Shown: positions 25,701 through 36,949, numbered from the stretch's first letter. The stretch: DNA of 64,000 bases from Antedon bifida (GCA_963402885.1 OY727100.1:5319501-5383500); one strand, 5' to 3'. The notes: generated by a model from the letters alone, not told the origin. Translations and numbers: made by a program.

Positions 25701-27435
25701 ATCTGCCAGACACAAAGGTTGGTTTCTCTATGCTCATTTGATTATAATATAGAATATGATCAATACAGTAGTAGTACAGTAGGACCTCAATTTCATATAC
25801 AGTATATATAGCTGTTCTGAAATAATATGCATTGGGCTTATCTTTCTAATCAATTATGTAGCTTGTGAAAAGATTATCCTAGAAACCATTTACATTCTGT
25901 TACATTGTGTTGTTACTAGATTTGATTTTATTCGGTTTCAACATAAGATTACAAGAAAATATGAATACAAACAATTTACAAGCAAATACATTAAATAAAA
26001 AACCAAGGATAGATAGCCCATAAAGTCGAAAGAAAAATCAACCTAATTCCAATAGGGTCCTTTAAAAACAGCATAGACAATCACAACAAACAGCATAAAC
26101 AAAGAAATCAAACACGCATAACAATAATATATCGCAGAATATATGAAAAATATGAGGCAATAGAAATTGGATGACCTACAGCATGAACCTAGAATAAAGC
26201 ATAAGACTAAGTGCTTTTTAACAGCATGTTTACAAATAATATTATTAATACATTTTATATCATTAGGTAAATTGTTCCAAGCTTTTATTCCACGATAATA
26301 AAAAGTGGTATTACATTTTCCAATTGCAGAAGGTATCTATGACTATTTCTTGTGTGGTATTATGAAAAATCTTATGAACATGAAATAGTTGTAATAATTT
26401 TACCCTGTTTTCAAAATTTAAATATCCAACCTTTTTACCAATATGATCACAGGGACCTAGCTGAAGAATGAAACGTGCAGTCTTTTTTGGATAATTTCTT
26501 TAGGTCTAGATTGAAGGTGGAGGCATAGTCTTGGTGGCTTTGCATGAGAGCTTTAGATAACAATTTCCTGGTCCTTTGATCAAGAAAACACTATTCATTA
26601 TTAGATTATTTTTAACTGTTTTTTCCCCAGTAAAATCCCCTGAACCAGAAGAGCCTCCAGCCAAACTACTGGATGATCTGTTCCGGAAAACAAAAGCAAC
26701 ACCTTGCATCTACTGGCTGCCATTAACCCCTGAACAGGTCAGAAAGGTTTTCATTAACTGTCAATAAAGTTTATACTCGGTTTTCATGATTGGTGAATAC
26801 ATCATTTAAAATGGGTATATGCTGGGTCAAAGAAGTTAAACGCCACCAATGGTCAGTAAACAATTGTGTGTAAATGGATTTCCCAAACCACAATCAATTT
26901 GTACATATCCCAATAAATCAATCAAACTGCATAGAAATAATAAAGTAGTATAAAGGCCAATTTACACAGAAAAAATGGAAAACCTTGTGCTTGTCCCATG
27001 TAGAATCTGTATCTATCCTGTATCTAACTGCCTGTCCGCTCTGCGTTTTGTGTAAATGATCATAAGAAATAACATAGATTCTATATTTTTGTTTTCCCGC
27101 TAACAGTTACCGCTATTTGGTGTAAATTGGTCTTAATATAGTTTTATAAACAAAGTTTTGGGTATTTCTCACATAATTGTACAATAATAAATAAACTATA
27201 ACACTGTTGTTATTGTCAGATGGTAATAAAAGAAAAAGAAAGGAATCAAAGAAAGTTAGAAAGAGAAGAGAGACTAAAGAAAATGCAGGAAAAAGATGAA
27301 GAAGAAAGAAAACAGAATGAATTACGGATTGAGAAAAGAAGAAGGGAACAGGACAGAGAAAGAGAACGTCGTCGAAGCGTTGGTAGATCCGGTGGTAGAA
27401 GAAGTAGAAGTCGTAGTAAAGGACGAAGACGTTAG
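10775..27435 (+). CDS. ACIN1: Apoptotic chromatin condensation inducer (Acinus), complete
   Basis: Coding exons: 10775-10915, 13298-13357, 13827-13923, 14088-15142, 15262-15356, 15851-15922, 18814-19099, 21905-21974, 22558-22694, 23614-24028, 24258-24490, 24939-25046, 25465-25717, 26631-26737, 27220-27435. Together they give 1114 residues. The start has an N-terminal SAP domain (residues ~18-47, [20 protein letters not shown]). Then come long acidic, Lys/Ser-rich low-complexity exons, the family motif RKRRWGS, and an RRM at ~844-925 ([20 protein letters not shown], then [16 protein letters not shown]). An Arg/Glu-rich linker follows, then the RNPS1/SAP18-binding motif at ~1016-1043 ([26 protein letters not shown]) and a basic RE/RS tail ending GRRR. 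Family knowledge: Acinus is the nuclear scaffold of the ASAP complex on spliced mRNA and is cleaved in apoptosis. Exon 6 (72 bp) is symmetric in phase and could be skipped. Confidence 0.95.
11438..11700 (-). mobile_element. Non-LTR reverse transcriptase C-terminal fragment
   Basis: The minus-strand frame reads [20 protein letters not shown] then [18 protein letters not shown]. This is the familiar basic stretch, WNSLP and trailing helix that close LINE-type RT proteins. It lies in ACIN1 intron 1 and has no upstream RT core, so it is truncated. Confidence 0.65.
11891..12140 (+). repeat. Tandem repeat, about 19-bp unit, about 13 copies
   Basis: The unit is AAAACTCGTCCTAAATATT, with variants such as AAATAATA and CTTGTTTAAAT. 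Later copies are more uniform than the first ones. Confidence 0.9.
12170..12243 (-). repeat. tRNA-derived SINE head
   Basis: On the minus strand a TGGCGTGGTGGGTT block (pol III A-box-like) is followed by GGGATCGATTC (matches the B-box consensus GWTCRANNC). Spacing fits a tRNA-like promoter, but no cloverleaf is evident, so a tRNA gene is not called. Confidence 0.5.
12403..12560 (+). repeat. Dispersed AT-rich repeat shared with 55085-55215
   Basis: Both copies contain ATTTTATTGATATTG followed by AATGTTGATATA, TTATTTCGAAAAC or TTACTTCGAAAAC, and GTTTACATCG. A looser relative is near 16030-16150. The boundaries are uncertain. Confidence 0.5.
16976..17455 (+). repeat. Imperfect direct repeat of about 180 bp
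   Basis: Segments 16976-17155 and 17262-17455 align by eye. Both run through TTATTATATTAAAA, TGACTTA(C/T)CTGTAT, CTCTGTATTCTTT, GTGAGCC and CTGATATATTTTG or TTGATATATTTTG. Both lie in ACIN1 intron 6. Confidence 0.65.
17459..17854. mobile_element. MITE family B with about 18-bp terminal inverted repeats
   Basis: The left end TTTAAAGCCCCATTCCCTAC mirrors the right end GTAGGGAATGGGACTTTA. About 395 bp between them is non-coding and includes a short CTAGGCC run. No transposase is present, so it is non-autonomous. Confidence 0.7.
19100..19275 (+). repeat. 88-bp perfect tandem duplication starting at the ACIN1 exon 7 splice donor
   Basis: Copies 19100-19187 and 19188-19275 are identical by eye apart from the final base. 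Each begins GTATGTCTTAACG, so the real donor of exon 7 and a second identical donor-like word lie 88 bp apart. Reading through the first copy meets TAG after seven codons. Confidence 0.92.
19434..19650 (+). repeat. tRNA-derived SINE candidate
   Basis: GCTTGGTGGTTAATG (A-box-like) is followed 30 bp later by GGATTCAATCCTG (B-box-like). An unrelated body and AT-rich tail follow, all within ACIN1 intron 7. Confidence 0.5.
19651..21904. other. Long ACIN1 intron 7 with no exon recognised
   Basis: AT-rich sequence without convincing open frames. Two moderately GC-rich patches (20040-20170 and 21070-21170) look like old interspersed repeats, but no family could be named. Confidence 0.5.
26215..26480 (-). 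mobile_element. Non-LTR reverse transcriptase C-terminal fragment
   Basis: The minus-strand frame gives [20 protein letters not shown] followed by a lysine-rich helix. The G-x-x-x-WNxLP-x-x-I signature closes LINE RT proteins. Stops flank it; it is a relic in ACIN1 intron 13. Confidence 0.6.
26955..27132. mobile_element. MITE family C, full-length copy (178 bp)
   Basis: The ends GGCCAATTTACACAG and GTGTAAATTGGTC are inverted repeats. The body contains CATGTAGAATCTGTATCTAT. Partial relatives occur at 35533-35600 and 38221-38350, which share GGTAACGGTA and the AGAATCTGTATCTATCC block. It lies in ACIN1 intron 14. Confidence 0.7.
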
Positions 27436-27563
27436 ATTGACCTAAAGCTTTTGTATTACAAGACCCCATTATGTACAAATTAGATTGTAAAATTGTTGCT
27501 ATTTCTGCCGCTAGGGGTTACCCTAAATTTTAAACATGTTTTAATAATTCTGTATTTTTAGGG

Positions 27564-27577
27564 AATAAATAAATAAA
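27564..27577 (+). promoter_or_regulatory. Polyadenylation signal cluster of ACIN1
   Basis: Three overlapping AATAAA hexamers start at 27564, 27568 and 27572, about 130 bp after the ACIN1 stop codon. Further AATAAA words occur beyond 27700, so alternative 3' ends are possible. Confidence 0.65.
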
Positions 27578-30054
27578 AGTGTGTGTAAAGTATGTAATTC
27601 AGCATTTGTAAGTAATACATTGTCCTATTGGTTTGGCTTTCATATTGGGGAAAAATAAGAATATAATGGGTCTTTTGATAATGACATGTTTTTTTTTTCT
27701 TTTTAAATAAACTTCTGTCTTAACTAGTGTGTAGACAAGTAACTGATTGATTAAATGTTTCAGAGGTATGGTTGTATGGAAATAAATACTTTTGGAAATA
27801 TTTTCAACATTTTTTAGATAGTTTTAAAAGTGAAATCAAGGTTTGTTTTTAAATAAAGTGATTAAGTACTGTGATTACATTTTCTTCTCTTATTTTCTTT
27901 TTTTTGGTGTAGAATGAAAACACATGACAAACTCACATGAATTTATAAATTTACTTGAATAAAAGCTTTACAAAAAAACTTTAGCAATAATTGAATCCAA
28001 AGAGAAAATAGATAGCTACACCGTACGAACACTCTAACGCTCTACTACTCTTATTTCTGCGTGAAACCGCTATTTTTAGTGGTGTTAACCTTCTTTTAAA
28101 TATCTAATAAATTTTCAAAGGCATTTATGAATATATATGAACATAAATATGGGCCGTAGCCACCGGTACAGTTGGTCACTTTTGACAGACCTGGGTTGAA
28201 TTATTACCACCAACAGTGTTCATTGTTATACATTATAAATGCTGTGAAGTCTTAGTAGAGGCCAGGAAGCTCATTATATCCCTACATTGTTAATAGACCT
28301 GCTCGTTGCCTAGGCTTACATTATCACTAGAAAGCTTGTTTATATAGGCATATAGTACGCAAATATACAAGATAAATGCTGTAACATTTGTTTGTTCAAT
28401 TACTTAAACTCGAAGGAAAAGTACAAAGGTTTTCGGTTGTTAGGTAAATGTCAGTGATGCGTAACGGGAACCTCTATTCTGATTGGTTAAAAGTTTTCTA
28501 GCAAAGCTAATTACGGGTACTGTCATTTCTTATCTTGTATTATATTAATGTTAGCACTTGATTTAACTAATCATATTCAAAAAGGCGTATAAAAGCTAAA
28601 TAATTGGTGTAACTTATTTATAGTGTCAACAGGGCCTAGAGTTATCAGAAGGGATTTCAGATTTGTTTTTCCTCGACTATGAGGGCAGAAATCAAGGATA
28701 ATACATTGTTTTAAAATATTCTATGCTCTTCTCCATATCTTATGGTCCCTTGATTTTTAAACTGTTGAAAGTAAAAGGTTGAAATTTAGTTTCAACAAAA
28801 ACGCAAAACTTTTCTTCCGCAATTAAACTTAGACTGAGGTATTTAAACTTTTTTGTGAATCCAATAGCTGAGCAATCCAATCCTATTCCTGAGTTTGTTG
28901 TAGTTAATCTAGTTAATTGTTTTGCAACGCTTTTGCCTCAGAGAAGGCACAGAGATGGGAAGATGAAGCCGAAGCCCAAACCAAAATCGGGTAGGTAGGT
29001 TTAGGCTAACAATGGGCACATGTTAAAGGTAGAGACACTGATTACCAACTGCCTTATGGGAGTATTCCATACGTGTTTAAAAAAAAAAAGCCCCAGGGTA
29101 ATAGTAATGTACAGCGATTTCACAACATTAGGCACTTCATAAATCCAGATATTATTCCATACACCCATAATTAAACCTTGATTGTTTATACGTATTGAAT
29201 CAGTTGGCATTATTCGTTTGTGCTTTTGAATGTGATGTATTATTGTGCTTTACAAAGAAAATAATAGTTTAAATATAATTTCAGTAACTTCAAACATCTC
29301 AAAAGTAAATTTAAAATACATTTATTATTACAAATCTTAACATCTTCGGTCAAAGCTTGCATAGTGATGGTGATGTACTTTATATTGCATGCTTCGTTTG
29401 TTGCCTTTATCCTAACCACCACCGTAACCAAGCAAATATTGATTACAAGTAATGATTATCCATTTTTATGAAAGTTCCATGCCAGATTTCTCCTTATTTG
29501 TTCTTCATCTGATTCATTCATTATTTTATTATAATGCAAATGTGTGTGAGCTTAAAATAACAAAGTGTAAACTCTCTCGATTAATAATTATTTTTAAAAA
29601 ATGCATAGGCCTAAGCGTATGTGTGGATGACGTCAATTCCACTCGTTGGTCCATTAGGAAAAACGCAAAATATAAAGAATGGGTAAATTCTTTTAATAAC
29701 TAAGCTAAGCTACTATTAGCTAAAAAAGAGCTATCTACTAGCTGAAAGAACACTTGAAAATGTACAGCCAAAATACCATTTAATCCGTAATGGTACAATA
29801 GGTACGGAAGCGTCTAGTGCCATCCACTTGACTAAATGGATGGCACTAGACGCTTTCGTAGATATGCCTAATGAACATAGAACGTTTATATAAAACATTA
29901 AGTCATTCAGCATTCAATGACGGCGTCCACAATGATTTACTTGTTCTTGGCGAGTTTCCCGAACGAGATTTTTTCTTTGTGCATGCGCTCATCAGCATCA
30001 AAGAACCTGATGTTTTTTATTTCGTTAGAATCTGCAAAAAAGCATTGATTATTG
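27578..30054. other. Convergent intergenic region between ACIN1 and the BRICHOS gene
   Basis: No gene is supported. The stretch is AT-rich, with small open frames lacking family resemblance. The one clear structure is the hairpin at 29803-29860. Confidence 0.5.
29803..29860. repeat. Short inverted repeat (24-nt arms, 10-nt loop)
   Basis: Arms 29803-29826 and 29837-29860 are complementary with one mismatch; the core is GCGTCTAGTGCCATCCA. It lies downstream of both convergent genes. Confidence 0.85.
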
Positions 30055-30064
30055 TTTATTTATT
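30055..30064 (-). promoter_or_regulatory. Polyadenylation signals of the BRICHOS gene
   Basis: Two overlapping AATAAA words on the minus strand lie about 100 bp after the stop codon. Between stop and signal there is a stem (CTCGAAAACAGA pairing with TCTGTTTTCGAG, about 30096-30141) that would sit in the 3' UTR. Confidence 0.6.
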
Positions 30065-30164
30065 AAGCATTTTGTATACGGTAAAGGAATAACAGAGACC
30101 TCGAAAACAGACACTAAAGACACGAGATCTCTGTTTTCGAGACTTTCGACTCCCCATATCCAAA

Positions 30165-33100
30165 TTATGTAGGCCTACAGTAGATGACACCCTTTCCCTT
30201 CTTACCTGCCGAGCGCTTACGGCGGATGTAACGGTCTGGATAACCCCAGTCCATCCATGGCAGATCATCAACATTTACCGTATCGTATTCATCATCATCC
30301 ATTTCCTCTAACCAAAATGTAGGCGAATTGCCACAAAGGTTCTCAATTTCAGGACCAAAGCTAAGGCGTTGAAGAGGTGGAGGAATAGCAATGTACGATG
30401 TTTGAGTAACAATAAACTCGTGCACAAAATACATTGGGTTCTAAAAAAAAAATAGACATTTTACTATTTTTACACTGCCAGGGTGGTGTTGTCAACGTTG
30501 GACTGGGGTGATTTGATTTTATCGTTACTGTTTTACATTATAATTATCTCAACAGCATCTTCTGGGCGGCTAGCTCCCATCATTCATCTGTGTCACGTTG
30601 TGAAAAGTTAATGCGGGCTGTTCCAGTTTATAGTTTTTATTAAAAATAATACATTGTAGGCCTATACTATTCTTTGTAAAGATTCTATTTGGAATTGTAT
30701 TTACCAGCAAGATATTTAAGAGGCCTAACGGACTCATCATGAATGGACGGATGTTCTTAACGAAGCAAAGATCCTGCTCGACAAGGAGATACGCAGTGTA
30801 CTCCTATAAAAAGAGAGAAAAAAAAAAAGATTTAACCAATACTAAGTAAAATAATATAATGCAGTAACAATATTAGAATAATTACAATTACAATACATTT
30901 TTCATCTTTTTTATGGAAATTGTTGCTCCTATTAGAGACATGTAATCAAAATAAATCATTCAAGTTCAAAGCTGCAGATATATCTATATTTCTTGTCGTC
31001 GGTGATATCATTGTCGGTGGTCTTTATGTAGTTTTATCGGTTTATCGTATTGTGATTTCATTACATTGCTGTCACTGTGGATGACGGTAGAATTTAAATT
31101 CTTACATGTGTGAAGTCATGTAGAAATATCAAAGCTTCGTGGTCCTCGCCTGGTGGAATAGTGAACACCTCTGTGTTGTTACCGACATTTACAATGATTT
31201 CCTCCTTTAAGTGGTGAAGGGGATTGGCGGTCGACTGATACTGAGTAGTTTTCTGCAAAAGAAAAAGTTTAAAAGGTTGACTTTTTTATGTGGAGCGCAA
31301 ATAATATGTGTTTACTCAATGATAATTATACTTATGCTGAATTACAGAAAGTTTATATATTTAGACACAAGCAAAATACAGATTTCAGATGTAATAGTTT
31401 GCACTATTTTTACAAAAATGTAGTGAAATTGCGAAATTTAAAAATAAGAAATATGCATCAGTGTATACAAATATAAAGTTAATTTAATAAATGCAGTTTT
31501 AAAGATGTATTATCCCCCTGAAAAAATAATTCTTAAAAAATTTGTTTTGAATATTCTATTTTAATGTAACATAATGGTTACCCACTTTGACCAAAAATTG
31601 GATCGAAAAAAATGTATTACCTGAAAAAAAATTAATTTAAAGCAAAAAATGGTCAAATTGGCTGCCAGCCAATGGATTTTTGGTTGAATTTAATCATTTA
31701 TTTTGTCATTTTACAAGTGAAACATTATTGTTTTCGTTTTTTTTCTATGGAAGTGATTAACTTTATTAAAACTACAAAATAACATTGATTTGATTAATCT
31801 TCATTTTGGGGGACAATGCATCTTAAAACAAAAATGACCATAGACTAAAACAAATACAAGCTAAGACATTTCATAACATTTTATTATATTTGCTAAGAAA
31901 CCTTTGGACGATAACGAATTATTACGATTATTAATTAGAGTCTCAATAGTATCAATCAGTGGTAATCATGTTATAATATAAAACCCTTCAAGTTTGTTTC
32001 TGACGTGACTGATGTTTCAAAACAGTGCGAGTAAGCATAATGAACAACACACAGTTCTCAACAAAGACATCATCTAAAAGCAATAATTGTTTTAGTACAT
32101 CAACACACACACGTGGTCTGTGCTTGTGCTCAATAGACAAACAATTAAAATGTCATGTTTTGTTTACTTCTTCACTAAAACTTCTAAACGGCGTATTCCC
32201 CGTCGTCTGTTCGTACATGGTTGTGTATCCTTCACTAACACTTCTAAACGGCGTATTCCCCGTCGTCTGTTCGTCCATGGTTGTTACAGGTGTTGTTGTC
32301 TTCTCTGTAGTTGATGACATTTCACTCTCTTGGGAGGTAAATTTCGCAGGAGTTTGTGGCAATGTTGTAGGATTTTTAGATGTAGTAACAGTGGCACTTT
32401 GAGAAACTGTACCAGGGTCATCAGTAGCCGATACACTCTGCTTTGTTATCTCTGATTCGTCGGTCATTTCTGACTGGGACGTGGTAATGTGTTCTGCAGG
32501 TTCGGCAGATTCCATATACAGATACTGTTTTGTTGTTTTAGTCACGGGTTTGGTTATCTCAATGGGATTTTTTGCCATTCCGTGTTGGGTCGTCAGAATG
32601 TCGTTTGAAAAGTCAATTTGAATATTAACCTGCAAATAAAATATTAGGCTAACATACAGAAGCTTTGCGACGACGTAGGCATGTTCTCAAAACTATGCCT
32701 ACACCGTCTTAACAAAGAGGTGATAACAAAATTGTTTTAAAGTTTGAACGAAATCTGCTTTGCAAAATATCAGGTAAATCATTTTGACAACAGTATAGTA
32801 CTGGTCTAACTTACTGACACGCGAACGACCAATTTGCGACGACCTAGGAACTAGTTACCATACCTTAGGTTAACGACCTAGGAACTAGTTACCGTACCTT
32901 AGGTTAACGACCTAGGAACTAGTTACCGTACCTTAGGTTAACGACCTAGGAACTAGTTACCGTACCTTAGGTTAACGACCTAAGAACTAGTTACCGTACC
33001 TTAGGTTAACGACCTAGGAACTAGTTACCGTACCTTAGGTTAACGACCTAGGAACTAGTTACCGTACCTTAGGTTAACGACCTAGGAACTAGTTACCGTA

Positions 33101-36100
33101 CCTTAGGTTAACGACCTAGGAACTAGTTACCGTACCTTAGGTTAACGACCTAGGAACTAGTTACCGTACCTTAGGTTAATTTATAAATAAAGCTTGGTTC
33201 CCACTTGGACGCAACGCAACGACGTTCGTATAGGCACAATGCAAGACAAATCACAAACCAAAGTTTGGATGATCTCATGATTGGTTAAATTATTTGAGTG
33301 TGCGCTTAACGTCCTTGCGTTTCAAGAAATCTTGTCGCAATGCATAACCTCGCAACGCAAGTAAATAATCTTTTGTCAATTTCGTATCCGCCTCTTTAAG
33401 CTTGTTTCGCACTGGGATGTAACGCAAGGACGTAAACGCAACGCAAGCGTGTTAACCAATGACAAGCGACAGTTCGAATAATCCATCGCTTGTGATTGAT
33501 CAATTCACTTCAGAATTGACCAACATCCTTGCTGTTGCGACGAACGCAAAGCAGATAACGGTGTTTACTATACGTCTACGGCACCCTTCTTCCGTCGTCG
33601 GCCCCACTTGTGACACGCACGAAGTGTGTTCTTACGGCAATTTGCGTTAATACATCCTTCGTGTAAGTGAGCTTTAGATTTACACGAAACCCTTTAATGT
33701 CACTTGTCACAATTATAAAACTTTGCCTTTTAGCTGTCAAAATTTGACGTACTTACGACAATGTATAACTTTGTTACTTGTATCGTATTTTACCATTATA
33801 AATATTACTAATGTTATGCAAACACTACACTATCAAACTAGTTTGACAAGCAAAAGTGTGATGTGCCCAATATGGTAGTGATATGACGTCATCGTATCCA
33901 TATGTCACATAAAGTTTGATAGTGTAGACAAATCTTTAGTTATATAGTTTAACCAACAATATCATCAATGGGTGTCTAGAAAAATCAGATTATTTAGTTA
34001 GTAGGCCTTAAAGAGAATGTTCACTTTTATTTACATACAATCGCAGATCACTAAAATAACAGATATCCTTTATTACTGTTGTGAAAAGGAAGTACTTTTT
34101 GGCATAAATAACATTTTAGAAAAACTCGGTTTTTGAATATCTGTACGTTAAAAAAAACCCACTCTCACACTGTTGTGTGTGTAGAGTAAAACTAGAAACG
34201 CAATCTTAATCGTTCATATGTGAGATCTGAATTGTAAGCCTAAGTTATTTTCTTGTTTAAAAAACTTACTTCCAATTCATGTTTTTCTGGGTCATCCGGG
34301 TCACGGAACGTAACATCGATTTCAAAACGTTGTGGCTCCTGGAAGTGTGGATAATAGAAATAGTAATTACTTGCTATGAATTAATTATACCACTGGGCAC
34401 TTCATGAGTTTAGATAAGCTGAATATTTATGATTATAACGTAAAAATAGAATAACAATGATAGACACAACAGACATTCATGCTGGATAATAATCATAAGG
34501 TATAACAGCAGTTTCTATGACAACAGTAATTACAAATTGTAATGCCGAAGACTTAATAATGTCCCATTATTGATTGTTATAAAATTAACAAAGCAACAAG
34601 AAAGAATATTACAATAAAACCAATGTACATTCAGCCTATAAAAATACTTGATGGTGATGATGGACAACTTTGTAATGATGATCAACTCGTAAATGCATGA
34701 TACAAATACTTTATCAGGGGTGGTACGCAGAATTAACGTGTGAAGCTTATTATACGTAAGGCGTTAATAGCTGGTTAAATGTACCGTAAATCATTGTAAC
34801 AAATATTAGAATGGAATTGGGCAAAATTCTGCTATAAAATACAGACTTAGATATCAAATTCTAAGTTGAATATTAGTTAAATTAGTCACCTTATAACATT
34901 TTGTGCACAAACACCATTGATAAGAAAGTGCTTATTTTCAACAAAGTCGTGTAACACCAATGATACATAATGCTTGGTTCCCACTAGAGACGCAACAAAA
35001 CGACGTAACGCAACGTAAGGGATTAGACCAATCACAAGCGATGGATTATTCGACTGTCGCTTGTCATTGGTCAACTCGCTTGCGTTGCGTCTACGTCCTT
35101 GCGTTGCGTCCTAGTGGGAACCAAGCTTTAGGGAAACTATAGATCGATGATTTTTATATTAAATTAGATATGTGTTGCCCGCACTTTACCACATAACACA
35201 CCTGATTTTTGATCATGTCCTGTTCTTCTTCGTTGTTAGTGTAACTGTAAATGACACTTGCAAGGCACAGGCACGTAACGGCTAATGTAAGCATCACCAG
35301 TATTATCACCACTCCTTTACATCTTCGCTTTGGATTCTTGATCGTCGCCAAATCGTTTATTGTAAGCTTTTCTTGTAACTAATTTAAAACAGAAATCAAG
35401 ATTTGATATGTCATTTTGCAACTTCTAAAATTATTTTGGTATATATAAAATAAATAGTTCAATGGTGAATCCACATTACCTAATAATCATAATAATACTA
35501 CAGTACTATACAGCACAGTCAGCATTGCATAAAGGCCAATTTACACAGACGAGCGGTAACGGTATAGAAAATCAAATAGTCAATATACACATACACACAG
35601 GCTGGTTGTTCCGGATTTGCAATTTAGGGATTCCCTAAATAGTGGGTGGTCGTATTATTATAACATATATAAGGGCCTACCCCATCGTTTGTTCACAGTG
35701 AAGTTTCAGTTTCAGTTTCAGATTTGATTTCACACATAAATATAACACAATACATACATTTTTCTACATTTTATTTTAAAATAATATATGATAAAAAAAA
35801 TGTGTGTGGAGATTGCATTAAGCAAATTTGGCTTTAGGTCTGAACCTCCAAATGAAACAAATATATACATTTAAAAAATAATAATGACTGAAATAAGCAA
35901 GAAAAAATACAATGTATGTACTTATAAAAAGTTCTTAATGCAAAAAGAAGAGGAAAAAAAAACTAAAGTGCATAAAAAAACTGAAGTGCATAACTATGAA
36001 TTAATAATTGTTTATATTTTTTTTTTAAAAAGGCTAAAATATTTGACATTTAAGATCAAAAGGCATAGTAGTCCATAAATATTGGTCCATAATGAATAAA

Positions 36101-36877
36101 AAATGTCCTACGTAATAAAATAGAAAACCTTTCATAAATGATATTTTTTGAAGTCGAAGACAAAAATATGAAAAGTATTAACTTTTGAAGGAAGCTGGTT
36201 ATTACTGAAACGAAACATTAACATAGCTGTTTGGAGTTTGTTGATATCAAAAATATTTAATGTATTAAGTGAATAAAACAGTTGTTTGGTATGAGATCGA
36301 CGAGATCCTCCAGTGTAAAGTGTCCCATAAATAGAGGGATAAGTGGTGACACAAATGAGCTGGCACGTAGCAGTCCAAGTGTGATGACCCAATATACAAC
36401 ATTGAGGGCGTTCATGTAATAAAAAATTGACATAAATTATTCAGTAAGCCTACGCTAGTATGGAAGACAAACGACATATACAAAATCATAATTCCATGGC
36501 CTTACAATGTATTATTTGAAAATTAAAAAGTCTAAATTCAATGCCTAATTTACTATTACTGTATATTTGCTTAAAGTTCATGATAAAAAAAAACCAACAA
36601 CTTGACAAAAAAGAGTTAGCTAGACATTTGTATTCAATATTTCCGCGTACGTTTTTTCGTTGAACGCTTGCTTATTCAGCATTTCCTGCTCAAGATCACT
36701 CGATCCTGCTCACTCGATCATTATTATTTAGAGCTTTAGTTCTGTTTTTGATATTTTAAAGCTAAAATCATGTAAAAACATTACCGGTATTTCTGTAAGA
36801 ACTTCCGGGACTGGCAAACCTTCCACTTTCTTGTCATCTTTTAGCCCTTCAGGACTCACAACACATATTTTAACCAT
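30165..36877 (-). CDS. BRICHOS-domain type II transmembrane protein with Thr/Ser-rich stalk and C-terminal propeptide
   Basis: Exons: 36877-36785, 35378-35202, 34338-34270, 32629-32168, 31252-31106, 30803-30705, 30440-30165, all phase 0; 440 residues. A cytosolic N-terminus ends in basic KNPKRRCK before one membrane helix at ~54-75. There is no signal peptide, so topology is type II. The linker continues FEIDVTFRDPDDPEKHELEV, then a 154-residue Thr/Ser/Pro-rich exon with two near-identical 20-residue units (EQTTGNTPFRS). The BRICHOS domain follows (~282-390) with its Asp (HDF, 313) and Cys pair (DLCFVK, 329; ENLCGN, 385). An RRKR furin site at 422-425 leaves the last 15 residues, ending VIYCRPT. 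The FGPEIENLCGNSPTFWL block resembles chondromodulin/tenomodulin more than ITM2. Family knowledge: BRICHOS domains chaperone the C-terminal region of their own proproteins. The exact ortholog is unresolved. The exon 4 donor (GAAGAA|GTAAAC) was chosen on frame. Confidence 0.85.
31501..31824 (+). mobile_element. MITE family A, most complete copy
   Basis: The ends AAAGATGTATTATCCCCC and GGGGGACAATGCATCTT are inverted repeats around about 290 bp of AT-rich DNA. Other copies are at 2287-2575, 4390-4633 and 59642-59960. It sits in intron 4 of the BRICHOS gene. Confidence 0.75.
32171..32290 (-). repeat. 60-bp in-frame tandem duplication inside the BRICHOS gene exon 4
   Basis: Copies 32171-32230 and 32231-32290 differ at only a few positions. 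They encode the repeated TTM(D/Y)EQTTGNTPFRS unit, so the duplication lengthens the Thr-rich stalk by 20 residues without changing the frame. Confidence 0.9.
32841..33179. repeat. Minisatellite, 34-bp unit, ten copies
   Basis: Unit: GACCTAGGAACTAGTTACCG plus TACCTTAGGTTAAC. Copies are almost identical (one has AAGAACT, the first has ACCATACC). Each unit contains the palindromes CCTAGG, ACTAGT and GTTAAC. It lies in intron 3 of the BRICHOS gene. Confidence 0.95.
33192..33500. repeat. MITE family D, two degraded or partial copies
   Basis: GCTTGGTTCCCACTTGGACG at 33192 and GCTTGTTTCGCACTGGGATG at 33400 both start family D termini. They are followed by ACGCAACGCAA-type words and, in the second, by GATGGATTATTCGA read in the opposite sense. 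Right ends are not intact. Confidence 0.6.
34972..35126. mobile_element. MITE family D, intact 155-bp copy
   Basis: The ends GCTTGGTTCCCACTAG and CTAGTGGGAACCAAGC are perfect inverted repeats. The whole element is a long imperfect palindrome: ACGCAACG and CGTTGCGT arms, CAATCACAAGCGATGG against GTCGCTTGTCATTGG. It is non-coding and lies in intron 2 of the BRICHOS gene. Confidence 0.85.
36110..36400 (-). mobile_element. Degenerate LINE reverse transcriptase fragment
   Basis: The minus strand gives INKLQTAMLMFRFSNNQLP, close to the IYKLQxAxFMFKYxNxxLP helix found near the end of LINE RT proteins. It is frame-broken on both sides and lies in intron 1 of the BRICHOS gene. Confidence 0.45.
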
Positions 36878-36949
36878 AGTTTATTCGGTAAACAGTCTGA
36901 CGTCTTTCCTACTAGAGATCTTATTACTCAATGACGTTTAGCACAATGT

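Noticed and set aside
28140-28210. tRNA-like stretch with GGGTTGAATTA
   Set aside because: Only a weak B-box; no A-box at the right spacing and no cloverleaf.
30165-30803. ITM2 (BRI) family identity for the BRICHOS gene
   Set aside because: The sequence around the second Cys (ENLCGNSPTFWL) and the tail do not fit ITM2; it is closer to the chondromodulin/tenomodulin pattern, so no symbol was assigned.
32841-33179. CRISPR-like array
   Set aside because: The 34-bp units are contiguous with no unique spacers; this is a eukaryotic minisatellite.
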